Assembly (NCBI GenBank): GCA_902512325.1
Contig: CABXIT010000007.1
Coordinates: 1-47,192, forward strand
Reading direction: 5' to 3'
Origin: an uncultured Alphaproteobacteria bacterium
Lineage (GTDB): Bacteria; Pseudomonadota; Alphaproteobacteria; HIMB59; GCA-002718135
DNA length: 47,192 nt
The position numbers and the translations under genes are program-made. Positions 34,751 to 43,880 of the stretch are shown piece after piece. Position 1 is the first letter of the stretch, and each line of letters begins with the position of its first letter. The notes under the pieces are model-generated. The model had not been told where the DNA came from and ran no database searches. It saw nothing but the letters and a program-made list of their open reading frames with translations.

Positions 34751-35803
34751 TTAATTAAATTTTTTTGCAGCTACAGACATTATTCTCAATTTCTTCATTG
34801 CAAGTTCTCTACTTAAATGACCAAGACCACAATCAGGGGCAGCAATTAGTTGTTCTTTGGAGATAAATTTTAATGCCTCTTGTATTCTGCTTTCAATTTC
34901 TTCAACAGTTTCAATTTTAGAACTAGCTATTTTGATGATTCCAAAAATTACTTTTGTTTGTTTGTAATCTTTCAGTAACATTAAATCATTATAGCGATGA
35001 GCATCTTCAATAGATACACTATCAATTATTGAATTATCAAGAGATTTAGCAATTTTTTTGTAAGAATCTAAAGGTGCTTTAGGATAATCAACTGCATCAA
35101 GTTTATCTGGGTATCCGCAACAGATATGTGTGATTTTTTCTACATCATTTTGATTGATACCCTCGAAACATTTTTCTAAATTCTGTATTCCAAAGGCTAG
35201 AGCATTTTCTGGTTTTCTTGCAAATAAGGGTTCATCAACTTGAATATATTTACATCCGACATCTACTAATCTTTTAATCTCTGTATTAATAGCAATTGCT
35301 AAATCATTACCCATTTCTTCATCTGATTTGTAATAGGTATTAGCAATTGTATCAGTTATAGTCATTGGTCCAGGAATCGTAATTTTTACAGGTTTATTTG
35401 ATATACTTTGATTACTTATCCATTCATCAACTAAGAAAGGATCTTTTGCTGAAATTTTGTGTGTTATTGTTGGCAGCCAACATTTATAATTTCCTGTTCT
35501 TGCCACTTTTTCTGTAAGAGTATTAAAATCAACACCATTTAGATGTCGGCAATGATAATGAATATAATTTTCTCTTTTAATTTCACCATCAGTAATAATA
35601 TCAATACCGCAATCTAATTGATCTTTAATGACGTCTTCTGCTGCTCTTTTAAAAATTACCTCTGCCTCAGTGCCCATCTTTCTTATTTCATGTTCATATA
35701 ACTTTGTTGGGTTAGCAGTGTCTGTACCACCTGTTGCATTAAACCAATCTGTAATTTTTAGATAATCAGGTTTAGGGAAAGCGCCAATAACAGTAGTTAA
35801 CAT
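34751..35803 (-). CDS. MetE-like (cobalamin-independent methionine synthase C-terminal type) protein 2
   Basis: Second short MetE-like protein (350 aa), not closely alike to protein 1. The opening MLTTVIGAFPKPDYLKITDW and the motifs VDEPLFARKP, HICCGYP and APDCGLGHLSRELAM give the zinc site His/Cys and a later Cys. This group lacks the N-terminal MetE half that binds polyglutamated folate, so it may take a methyl group from another donor. It is 6 bp downstream of the PMH/sulfatase gene on the same strand, which makes an operon. Confidence 0.8.
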   Translation of the reverse strand: MLTTVIGAFPKPDYLKITDWFNATGGTDTANPTKLYEHEIRKMGTEAEVIFKRAAEDVIKDQLDCGIDIITDGEIKRENYIHYHCRHLNGVDFNTLTEKVARTGNYKCWLPTITHKISAKDPFLVDEWISNQSISNKPVKITIPGPMTITDTIANTYYKSDEEMGNDLAIAINTEIKRLVDVGCKYIQVDEPLFARKPENALAFGIQNLEKCFEGINQNDVEKITHICCGYPDKLDAVDYPKAPLDSYKKIAKSLDNSIIDSVSIEDAHRYNDLMLLKDYKQTKVIFGIIKIASSKIETVEEIESRIQEALKFISKEQLIAAPDCGLGHLSRELAMKKLRIMSVAAKKFN

Positions 35804-35809
35804 GTTTGT

Positions 35810-37339
35810 TTAATAATTTAATTTTCTATCATAAGGACCAGAATTTGTTCTGATACCTTTAGATGATAACATGGTGTTTGATAATTGTCTCTCTTGATGC
35901 AGCATGCGATGACTTAATAATTTGGATAAAAGTTCATTTTTAATAGATTGATATTCTGGCAAATCAGCAAGGTTGTTGGTTTCACAAGGATCTTTTTCCA
36001 TACTAAATAATAATGAAGGTAGAGAAGGAAAATGAACATATTTCCATTTAGCTGTTCTTATTACTGATAAATTACATTCTTCAGGGGCCAGTTTTTTATC
36101 CGCAACAAAGGAAGTCCATTCTCTAAAGTCATAATCAAAAACCACATAATCTTTTGGAGGTAATTTACTTTTTTTATTATTTATATAAGGAAGCAGTGAT
36201 CGTCCATTCCAATCAAGTGGTATTTCACCTCCCAACCAATCAAGAATTGTTGGAGCAAGATCAACAGATTCTGTCATCTCATTAATTAAACTAGGCTGTT
36301 GACCAGGAATATGAATAATAAGCGGAATATGGTAAGATGAATCCCACCAACCTAACTTGCCCCATAAATTGTTTTCTCCTAACATTTCTCCATGATCACT
36401 TGTAAAGATAATCATAGTGTTATTTAATTGTTCAGAAGATTCTAAAGCTTTTAAAATTTTTCCAATATTGTGATCTACTTCAGCACACATGCCAAAATAA
36501 ACACTTTTAATATTTTTGATATCTTTTTCTGTTAGTTCTGAAAATCTCATTTCTGTAAAATTTTCTTCATTAAGAAATTTTTTTGAAAACTCCATCAGTA
36601 ATGGATGCATATTTGAAAGCTCTTCCATTGAATTACTTGTAATTGGTAAATCAATATTATAAGGATTGATTTGACTAAACCAAGGCTCGGCAACATGATA
36701 AGGTGGGTGAGGTTTTAAAAAAGACACATGTTTAAAAAAAGAATTATTCTCGGATGCTAAATCTTCAATTGTTTTATCTGCTAAAAAAGCTGTATCCGAA
36801 TATTCTGTTGGAATATCATAAGCTTCATGAATAAAAGCTTGCCCCTTTCTAGCTTGACGACTTTTATATAATTCACTTGCGTGATTTATTTTAAAACCAT
36901 TATTATTTAAATGTTCTGCCCACGCTTCTGGGTTATATCCAGGTAACAGACATTTTGTATTAAAACCTTCCATTGGCGATTCATATGTAAAATTTTTTTC
37001 ATCTTGTGGATCTAAGTATCTTGGATCCCATGATGTATCAGTATAACCATATAAGTCTGGTTCATAATCTAACTTTCGAACTTCTTTTGCAATATTAGTG
37101 AAACGTTTATCTAAAGGAGCACCGTTTGTAACTGAGCGATGAATAAAAGGATATAATCCAGTTAACATAGTTGTTCTTGCTGGACCACAAGGCACAATGC
37201 CTGCATAATGTGATGTAAACGCAGTACTTTTTTTTACTAACTTATCAATGTTTGGTGTTAAAACATTTTTATGATTCATGAAGCCAAAACAGTCCCATCG
37301 CCACTGATCAGCACATAAAAATAAAACTGATTTCTTCAT
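35810..37339 (-). CDS. phosphonate monoester hydrolase / sulfatase family protein
   Basis: Alkaline-phosphatase superfamily hydrolase of 509 aa. The formylglycine motif CGPAR (Cys51 in GIVPCGPARTTMLTGLYP) is present, as are the metal aspartates Asp11 and the TSDHGE loop. The layout (LYPFIHRSVTNGAPLDKR, FLKPHPPYHV, APTILDWLGGE, then KYVHFPSLPSLLFSMEKDP) closely follows bacterial phosphonate monoester hydrolases, which cleave phosphonate monoesters and often also sulfate esters and phosphodiesters. No signal peptide is visible, so it is cytoplasmic and would act on imported substrate. It is divergent from the oligopeptide-type importer, suggesting a shared substrate. No maturase gene is in the window. 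Confidence 0.85.
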   Translation of the reverse strand: MKKSVLFLCADQWRWDCFGFMNHKNVLTPNIDKLVKKSTAFTSHYAGIVPCGPARTTMLTGLYPFIHRSVTNGAPLDKRFTNIAKEVRKLDYEPDLYGYTDTSWDPRYLDPQDEKNFTYESPMEGFNTKCLLPGYNPEAWAEHLNNNGFKINHASELYKSRQARKGQAFIHEAYDIPTEYSDTAFLADKTIEDLASENNSFFKHVSFLKPHPPYHVAEPWFSQINPYNIDLPITSNSMEELSNMHPLLMEFSKKFLNEENFTEMRFSELTEKDIKNIKSVYFGMCAEVDHNIGKILKALESSEQLNNTMIIFTSDHGEMLGENNLWGKLGWWDSSYHIPLIIHIPGQQPSLINEMTESVDLAPTILDWLGGEIPLDWNGRSLLPYINNKKSKLPPKDYVVFDYDFREWTSFVADKKLAPEECNLSVIRTAKWKYVHFPSLPSLLFSMEKDPCETNNLADLPEYQSIKNELLSKLLSHRMLHQERQLSNTMLSSKGIRTNSGPYDRKLNY

Positions 37340-37368
37340 AAGTTTTAATAATATTTATATATAATTTT

Positions 37369-37380
37369 ACTATATATAGT
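37369..37380. promoter_or_regulatory. short palindrome, possible promoter element
   Basis: ACTATATATAGT is a perfect 12 bp palindrome 30 bp from the start of the PMH/sulfatase gene, in the divergent control region. Low-complexity AT, so only a weak candidate. Confidence 0.25.
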
Positions 37381-37461
37381 TAAAATTTTTTACTAATACA
37401 CAATATATTCATTATTTTTCAATAAAGTTTCAAAAGTTTTTTGTATTTTAGTCCTATTCAT

Positions 37462-37480
37462 GTAATGACTTTATCATTAC
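37462..37480. promoter_or_regulatory. candidate operator upstream of the oligopeptide-type binding protein gene
   Basis: GTAATGA-CTTTA-TCATTAC is a perfect 7 bp inverted repeat with a 5 bp spacer, 11 bp before the Shine-Dalgarno AGAGGAG (37492-37498). Its position suits a repressor site or a leader hairpin for the ABC operon. No regulator gene is adjacent. Confidence 0.45.
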
Positions 37481-37506
37481 TTTAAATTTAAAGAGGAGAA
37501 AATAAT

Positions 37507-39567
37507 ATGTTTAAAAAATTAATTTTAACTGTTGTCTTTTCTGTAGCTTCAATATCTTGGACTAGTTATTCTTTTGCCGGCGCTTGTGCTGGTAATGGTT
37601 CAACTCAAAGTAATCCAAATGGTGTTGATGCAGGACAGTATTCACAACAATATGAATTAGCTGAATTTGAACAATTAGCAGGTTGCGAGATGCAATTTAA
37701 CACAAACCCAAACATGGTAAGTATAAATGCTAGCATTCAAGGTAATAAAGCTTTACCTTCATTAGCTGATAGACTTCCATCAGAACCATTGGTTATTAGA
37801 CCTTATGATTCAATTGGAAAGTATGGGGGTACAATTAAATTCTTATCAAATGCAACTGAAGCTGGTACTTCAGATATGTTATCAACACGCCATGTAAATT
37901 TAGTTCGATTTGCTGATGACTTAGCTACAATAGTTCCGAACGTTGCAAAAGCATACTCATGGAATGATGATTTCACTCAGTTGACTTTTACTTTAAGAAA
38001 AGGTCACAAGTGGTCAAATGGAGAGCCATTTACTGCTAGAGATGTAGAATTTTGGTATGAAGATTTGATGATGAATACTAACATTAGAGAAAAGCCTTAT
38101 GGTTATCTTCTTGTTGGCGGAAAACCAATGACTGTTGATGTTCTGGATGACGTTACTGCAAGATTTAATTTGCCATCTCCAATGCCTGGAGTTTTAGCAA
38201 CACTTGCTACATCATATAACCAAGCATTTATGCCAGCTCACTTCTTAGAACAATTTCATCCTGAAATAGATTCTAATGCTGACGCAAATGCTCAAGCACT
38301 TGGATTTGCAGATGGATGGGATGCTCTTGCAGCATACTACGGAAACTCTGGTTGGACGGATACTCCAACTCCAATGCTTAGAAATCCTGATTTAGTTGCT
38401 GGATTAGAATATGCCGCTTACCCTTCTTTAGAAGCTTACATGACTATTGAAGATACGACTGAGGGTAGAGTATATGCAGCTAATCCATACTTCTTTCAAG
38501 TAGATACAGCTGGAAATCAGTTACCATATATTGATTATCAAAATGAAAGATATATCAATGAAAACGAGATTAGACTTCTAAAACTTGTAAATGGTGAAGT
38601 TGATTACAAATCTCAGTCTGTTCAACTAGAATCTGCGCCTCAACTATTAGACGGTGCTGAGTCTGGCGGATATAGTCTTCAAATTAATCCAGGTTGTGGC
38701 GCTGCGTTATTTAGCTTTAACGTAACTCATCCAGATATGGAAAAAAGATCAGTTTACGGAGATATTCGTTTCCGTCAAGCAATGTCTATGGCTATGAACA
38801 GAGAAGAGATCAATGATGTAGCGTATTATGGAATGGGTACTGTTGAACAGTATACAGGTATTTCACCTGCTCCTGATTTTATTTCTAATGAAATGAGAAA
38901 CTATATGACTCAATATGATCCAGGTGCAGCAAATGCACTTCTTGATGCAATTGGTCTGGCAGATACTGATGGAGACGGCTTTAGAGAACTTCCAAGTGGA
39001 GCTCCTTTTGCTATGAACATTGATTATGCTACGCAAGGTATAGGTGGTGTTGAAGTAGAATTGGTTGCACGTCATTGGAATGAAGTTGGTATTAAAACTA
39101 ATTTCAAAGAGGTAACTCCAGATGAATATCGTGGTTCTCAATCATCTAATGCACTTGATGTACACGCATGGGATAAAGGACATCCATTGGCGATAGTTGC
39201 AGGTAATCCTGAAAACTTTAAACCGCCATTTGGTAATTACTTTAGTCATACACAAGGAATGTTATGGGCATCTTATGTTGATAGTGATGGATCTGAAGGA
39301 GTAGAACCACCTGCGTGGGTTTACGAATTAAGTGATGCTATTGATAAATTCCAATCATATGCTTTAGGTACACCTGAATCAAATGAGTGGGGAGCAAAAA
39401 TGACAACTATGATAACAGAACAAAGTTTGTTGTTAGGTACTGTAAAAGCACCTTTCCCAACTTATCATAGAAATGCTTTAAAAAACTTCACACAATTCAA
39501 AACTACTTCATATGAGTATTATAGAACTTATCCATATATACCAACACAATGGTGGTTAGACGAATAA
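37507..39567 (+). CDS. ABC transporter solute-binding protein, family 5 (Opp/Dpp type)
   Basis: Large periplasmic binding protein of 686 aa with a signal peptide (MFKKLILTVVFSVASISW, cut near SFAGA) and the family 5 core (about 90-640), for example FTLRKGHKWSNGEPFTARDVEFWYEDL and FRQAMSMAMNREEINDVAY. Family 5 proteins bind peptides, but many marine members bind other compounds, so the ligand is open. A strong ribosome-binding site (AGAGGAG) and a terminator-type hairpin right after the stop point to high expression. The divergent PMH/sulfatase gene suggests the ligand may be an ester or phosphonate. Confidence 0.9.
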   Translation: MFKKLILTVVFSVASISWTSYSFAGACAGNGSTQSNPNGVDAGQYSQQYELAEFEQLAGCEMQFNTNPNMVSINASIQGNKALPSLADRLPSEPLVIRPYDSIGKYGGTIKFLSNATEAGTSDMLSTRHVNLVRFADDLATIVPNVAKAYSWNDDFTQLTFTLRKGHKWSNGEPFTARDVEFWYEDLMMNTNIREKPYGYLLVGGKPMTVDVLDDVTARFNLPSPMPGVLATLATSYNQAFMPAHFLEQFHPEIDSNADANAQALGFADGWDALAAYYGNSGWTDTPTPMLRNPDLVAGLEYAAYPSLEAYMTIEDTTEGRVYAANPYFFQVDTAGNQLPYIDYQNERYINENEIRLLKLVNGEVDYKSQSVQLESAPQLLDGAESGGYSLQINPGCGAALFSFNVTHPDMEKRSVYGDIRFRQAMSMAMNREEINDVAYYGMGTVEQYTGISPAPDFISNEMRNYMTQYDPGAANALLDAIGLADTDGDGFRELPSGAPFAMNIDYATQGIGGVEVELVARHWNEVGIKTNFKEVTPDEYRGSQSSNALDVHAWDKGHPLAIVAGNPENFKPPFGNYFSHTQGMLWASYVDSDGSEGVEPPAWVYELSDAIDKFQSYALGTPESNEWGAKMTTMITEQSLLLGTVKAPFPTYHRNALKNFTQFKTTSYEYYRTYPYIPTQWWLDE

Positions 39568-39587
39568 GTTAAGTAAATTAAATTTTT

Positions 39588-39624
39588 AAAAGCGGCAATT
39601 TTATATTGCCGCTTTTCTTTTTTT
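39588..39624 (+). terminator. strong intrinsic terminator hairpin inside the ABC operon
   Basis: AAAAGCGGCAAT and ATTGCCGCTTTT form a perfect 12 bp stem with a 5 nt loop, followed by CTTTTTTTT. It lies 20 bp after the binding protein stop and before the first permease (39662). It would let only part of the transcription reach the permease genes. Confidence 0.88.
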
Positions 39625-39661
39625 AACTATTCTTAAAAGAACATTAAATAATTATCGTGAT

Positions 39662-40675
39662 ATGATTAATTTTATACAGTTTACCTTAACAAGAGCTTTT
39701 TTAGCTGTAGTAACATTACTCATAGTTTGTTTTATTGTTTTTTCTTTAATGGAGCTTGTTCCAGGTACTTGTGCTGAACGTTATTTAGCTTTTAAAAACA
39801 CACAAGGCTCACAAATAACCTATGAGGAAATTGTTGCTGAGAAAAAAAGATTAGGTTTAGATAAGCCTTTTCTTTATCGATATGGAAAATGGGTGTCAGA
39901 TATTGTAATTCGTCAAGATTTTGGAGACAGTTGCATATTAAGAATCAGTATTAATGAATTATTAAGTGGAAGGTTTGTTTTATCTTTAACTATAGCCATA
40001 ACTGCATTAATCTTTTCCTATTTGATTGCAATTCCAGTTGGAATTATTTCCGCCTCGACAAGATATGTTTCTTTAGATCAAACACTCAAATTTATTAGTT
40101 ACCTTGGTATAGCTTTGCCAAATTTTTTAGTCGCACTATGTATAATGCTTTTTATGACAATTTATTTTGGCGATACCATGACAGGCTTATTTTCTGAAGA
40201 ATATGAAAATGTTCCGTGGTCAATGGATAGAGTTAGAAATTTTTTAAGTAGGGCTTGGTTGCCTATTTTTGTTTTAGGTTGGAATGCTACAGCTTTTGCT
40301 TTGCAAACGGTTAGAGCTTTAATGCTTGATGAAAATGATAAATTGTATGTTATGGCTGCTAGAGCAAGAGGTATATCCGGTATGAGTTTGTTATGGCGGT
40401 ATCCAGCTAAACATTCACTCGGACCAGTTATTAATTCAATTGGTTTTGATTTAAATAGAATTTTTAGTGCTCTGCCGATTGTAGCTTTAATACTTATTTT
40501 AACTGAAGCGGGAGCATTGTTGATAGAAGCATTAGCTAGATCTAATGATCAACAATTAGCAGGTGCAATTATTTTTTTATTAACAGCAACAATAGTTTTT
40601 GTAAATTTTATAACTGACATTATTTTAGCGATAATGGATCCTAGAATCAGAAAAGGAGTAATGGGTGGAAATTAG
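39662..40675 (+). CDS. ABC transporter permease, DppB/OppB-like
   Basis: Inner-membrane permease of 337 aa with about six helices. The first helix and first loop (FSLMELVPGTCAERYLAFKN) match the DppB family, with the EAA-type loop MAARARGISGMSLLWRYPAK near residue 232. Coupled to the next permease gene by an 11 bp overlap. Downstream of the terminator at 39588, so it may also have its own weak start. Confidence 0.9.
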   Translation: MINFIQFTLTRAFLAVVTLLIVCFIVFSLMELVPGTCAERYLAFKNTQGSQITYEEIVAEKKRLGLDKPFLYRYGKWVSDIVIRQDFGDSCILRISINELLSGRFVLSLTIAITALIFSYLIAIPVGIISASTRYVSLDQTLKFISYLGIALPNFLVALCIMLFMTIYFGDTMTGLFSEEYENVPWSMDRVRNFLSRAWLPIFVLGWNATAFALQTVRALMLDENDKLYVMAARARGISGMSLLWRYPAKHSLGPVINSIGFDLNRIFSALPIVALILILTEAGALLIEALARSNDQQLAGAIIFLLTATIVFVNFITDIILAIMDPRIRKGVMGGN

Positions 40676-41828
40676 TACTAAGAAAAAAGAAGCATATTAT
40701 ACCGCTACTCAAATGCAGTTAGTAAGAACTCGTTTCTTTGGAAACAGATCTGCGATGATTGCAGGTTTAATTTTGTTATTTATGATTGTGTGTAGCCTTT
40801 TTTCTGGTTTTCTTTCTCCTTATGATCCAACTATTGCTGGTCGTGATAAAGATTATGAAAATGGAGCCCCTCAAATTCCAATGTTTTGGGATGAAAATGG
40901 TTTTTCACCTAGACCATTTCTTCATACCTTAACTAAGTATAGAGGAGCTGATACAAATTTTAGGTGGGTTTATACAACTGATACAGAAAAAAGACGATAT
41001 GTATATTTTTTTGTAAAAGGCTGGGAATATAAATTTTTTAAATATAGTATTAATCTTCCAGGCAAGGCATTAGATTTTAAAATTCCTGGCATAGCATTTG
41101 AAACACATTTATTTGGAGTTGAAGAAGGTGGTATTCATATATTTGGTACAGATAAAGCTGGGAAAGATTTATTTAGTAGAACACTGAGTGCAATATACAT
41201 ATCTTTAGCTGTTGGCACATTGGGTGTATTTATATCCTTTGTTCTATCCCTCATTATTGGAGGAATATCTGGATATTATGGAGGTTGGATTGATAGTTTG
41301 TTGCAAATGTTTACAGATGCTATTCGAACCGTTCCACCAATACCGTTATTTATGTGTTTGGCTGCATTTGCACCATTAGAATGGAGTTCGGAGTTACGAT
41401 TCTTTTTTATATCCTGTTTATTAGGTTTAATATCATGGCCAACATTAGCAAGGCGTGTTCGTACACATTTATTAAGTGAGAGAAGTCAAGAATACATATT
41501 GGCTGCTCAAATGTGTGGCGCATCATCAACACACATTATTGCTCGTCATCTTTTACCTAGTTTTACAAGTTATATTATTGTTGATTTAGTTATTAGTTTT
41601 CCCTACATGTTATTATCGGAAACGGCTCTTAGCTTTATAGGTTTAGGACTAAGAGAACCTGTAAATTCATTAGGTGTGCTTTTACAAAATGCAACAAAGG
41701 CAGATGTGCTATTAAATTATCAATGGTATTTTATACCTGTTTTTTTCTTAGTTGTATTAATCTTAACTTTTGTTTATGTCGGAGATGGTCTTCGTGATGC
41801 AGCAGATCCACATAAAACAAAAAATTAA
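40665..41828 (+). CDS. ABC transporter permease, DppC/OppC-like
   Basis: Second permease of 387 aa. The N-terminal region carries the OppC-type segment (FFGNRSAMIAGLILLFMIVC), followed by a periplasmic loop much larger than in typical DppC (about 55-150, with aromatic and charged residues) and the core helices with an EAA loop ILAAQMCGASSTHIIARHLL. The GTG start overlaps the upstream gene by 11 bp and has a Shine-Dalgarno AAGGAG at about 40652. The long loop may contact the binding protein. Confidence 0.88.
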   Translation: MEISTKKKEAYYTATQMQLVRTRFFGNRSAMIAGLILLFMIVCSLFSGFLSPYDPTIAGRDKDYENGAPQIPMFWDENGFSPRPFLHTLTKYRGADTNFRWVYTTDTEKRRYVYFFVKGWEYKFFKYSINLPGKALDFKIPGIAFETHLFGVEEGGIHIFGTDKAGKDLFSRTLSAIYISLAVGTLGVFISFVLSLIIGGISGYYGGWIDSLLQMFTDAIRTVPPIPLFMCLAAFAPLEWSSELRFFFISCLLGLISWPTLARRVRTHLLSERSQEYILAAQMCGASSTHIIARHLLPSFTSYIIVDLVISFPYMLLSETALSFIGLGLREPVNSLGVLLQNATKADVLLNYQWYFIPVFFLVVLILTFVYVGDGLRDAADPHKTKN

Positions 41829-41834
41829 TAATTT

Positions 41835-42815
41835 ATGAATCATCTTTTAGAGATAAATAACCTTGATGTTAAATTTGATACAGATGAAGGCCGTATAACA
41901 GCAATAGATAATGTGTCTTTAACACTAGATCAAGGAAAGGTCCTTGGAATTGTTGGAGAGTCTGGATCTGGTAAATCTGTTACAGCCAAATCTATTATGC
42001 AACTCAATCCAGGAAACACAATTTATAATGATGATGCGAAAATAATAATAGATGATGAAAATGTTTTAAAATTTACTTCTAAAAATGATTTAAAAAAAAT
42101 CAGAGGAGGTAAGGTATCAATGATTTTTCAAGAACCCATGGCTAGTTTTGCACCTGCAATTAAGATTGGCCACCAAATGGTTGAGCAACTTATGCTTCAT
42201 AAACCTTTAGATAAAAAGAAAGCAAAACATATATCAATAGACATGTTAAATAGAGTAGGAATTGCTGATGCAGAAAAAAGATTTAATCAGTATGCTTTTG
42301 AATTATCTGGAGGTATGAGACAACGTGCGATGATTGCTATGGCACTATCAACAATGCCTAAATTATTATTAGCTGATGAACCTACAACAGCTTTAGATGT
42401 AACAATACAAGCTCAGGTAATAAACTTGATGAAAGATATTATTAAAGAATTTAATATGGGAGTTATTTTTATTACCCATGATCTTGGTGTAATAGCTCAA
42501 GTAGCTGATGATGTTGCCGTTATGTATCTAGGAAGTGTTGTTGAACGGGGTCCAGTTAATGAAATTTTAAAAAATCCTAAACATCCTTATACAAGAGGTT
42601 TATTGAATGCGCTTCCTGATATTAATAATCTTGATGCTCCTCTTAAGCCTATACCTGGAAATATTCCAAGTCCTTTAGATAGACCAACAGGTTGTGTGTT
42701 TAGAACAAGATGTCCGGATCCTACGCATGAATGTAAAGAGGGAAGTATTGAAATGGGTTTAGTAGAAGTTAGTCCAGGTCACTGGGTAGATCAATGTTGT
42801 ATTAATTGTGGTTAA
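41835..42815 (+). CDS. ABC transporter ATP-binding protein, DppD/OppD-like
   Basis: ATPase of 326 aa with Walker A GESGSGKSV, the signature LSGGMRQRAMIAMAL, Walker B LLADEPTTALD and the switch His in FITHDLG. The C-terminal oligopeptide/dipeptide extension ends in a cysteine-rich segment (CVFRTRCPDPTHECKEG to WVDQCCINCG) of the kind that in related ATPases can bind an iron-sulfur cluster. The same tail recurs almost identically in the next gene. The next gene starts 2 bp after its stop. Confidence 0.93.
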   Translation: MNHLLEINNLDVKFDTDEGRITAIDNVSLTLDQGKVLGIVGESGSGKSVTAKSIMQLNPGNTIYNDDAKIIIDDENVLKFTSKNDLKKIRGGKVSMIFQEPMASFAPAIKIGHQMVEQLMLHKPLDKKKAKHISIDMLNRVGIADAEKRFNQYAFELSGGMRQRAMIAMALSTMPKLLLADEPTTALDVTIQAQVINLMKDIIKEFNMGVIFITHDLGVIAQVADDVAVMYLGSVVERGPVNEILKNPKHPYTRGLLNALPDINNLDAPLKPIPGNIPSPLDRPTGCVFRTRCPDPTHECKEGSIEMGLVEVSPGHWVDQCCINCG

Positions 42816-42817
42816 AT

Positions 42818-43810
42818 ATGAGTGAAAATATATTATCAGTAAATAATTTATCTGTATCATTTGATTATCAAGAAAATTTTTTATCAAAAAAACAAAAGAT
42901 AAAAGCAGTTAATAATATTAATATAAAAATTAAAAAAGGATCCTTTTTTGGTTTAGTTGGTGAATCTGGATCAGGTAAAACTACTCTTGGTAGAGCGATC
43001 TTAGGTGCAAACAAAATAAGTGAAGGAAATGTAATTTTTCATGATGATGAAAGAGATTTTGACTTAACATCAATTACATCAAAAGAAATGAAAGAGTATA
43101 GAAAAAAGGCTCAACTTATATTTCAGGATCCATATGCTGCATTAAGTCCAAGGATGACTGTTAGAGATATAATTGCTGAACCTTTAGAGGTAATGAAAAT
43201 TACCAAATCTAGAGAAGAGACGGATGAAAAAGTAAGAGAAATTGCATCAAAATGTCGATTAAATCTTGAGCATCTTAGAAGGTTTCCCCATGCTTTTTCT
43301 GGTGGTCAACGTCAACGTATTTCCATTGCCAGGGCCTTGGTAAGTAATCCAAAATTTATAGTTGCTGATGAAAGTGTTGCAGCTTTAGATGTTTCAATAC
43401 AAGCTGATATTTTAAATCTTTTAAAAAAACTTCAAGAAGAATTAAACTTAACATATTTATTTATAAGTCATGACTTAAGTGTCGTTGCTCATGTATGTGA
43501 TATTGTTGCAGTAATGTACCTTGGCCATATTGTTGAGATGGCACCATCAAGAGAGTTGTTTAGTAATCCAAGACACTCTTATACAAAAGCATTATTGTCA
43601 TCTATTCCTTCTATTGATCCTGAAAATAAATCTAAGGCTATAGAGCTTAAAGGAGAAATACCAAGTGCGATGAATCCACCCTCAGGATGTGTATTTAGAA
43701 CTAGGTGTCCAAACCCTACACATGATTGTAAGGAAGGACATATAGAAATGGGATTGATAGAAGTGTCACCCAATCATTGGGTTGATCAATGTTGCGTTAA
43801 TTGTGGGTGA
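42818..43810 (+). CDS. ABC transporter ATP-binding protein, DppF/OppF-like
   Basis: ATPase of 330 aa with Walker A GESGSGKTT, signature FSGGQRQRISIARAL, Walker B IVADESVAALD and FISHDLS. The C-terminus (CVFRTRCPNPTHDCKEG to WVDQCCVNCG) matches the tail of DppD. ATG 42818 is chosen; an in-frame TTG at 42806 overlaps the previous gene and lacks support. Together with 37507-42815 it completes a five-component importer. Confidence 0.93.
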   Translation: MSENILSVNNLSVSFDYQENFLSKKQKIKAVNNINIKIKKGSFFGLVGESGSGKTTLGRAILGANKISEGNVIFHDDERDFDLTSITSKEMKEYRKKAQLIFQDPYAALSPRMTVRDIIAEPLEVMKITKSREETDEKVREIASKCRLNLEHLRRFPHAFSGGQRQRISIARALVSNPKFIVADESVAALDVSIQADILNLLKKLQEELNLTYLFISHDLSVVAHVCDIVAVMYLGHIVEMAPSRELFSNPRHSYTKALLSSIPSIDPENKSKAIELKGEIPSAMNPPSGCVFRTRCPNPTHDCKEGHIEMGLIEVSPNHWVDQCCVNCG

Positions 43811-43880
43811 AAATAATTTAAAAAACAAAACATAGATATCTTCTAATATACTGATAAGAACTTCATAACGATTTTTACTT

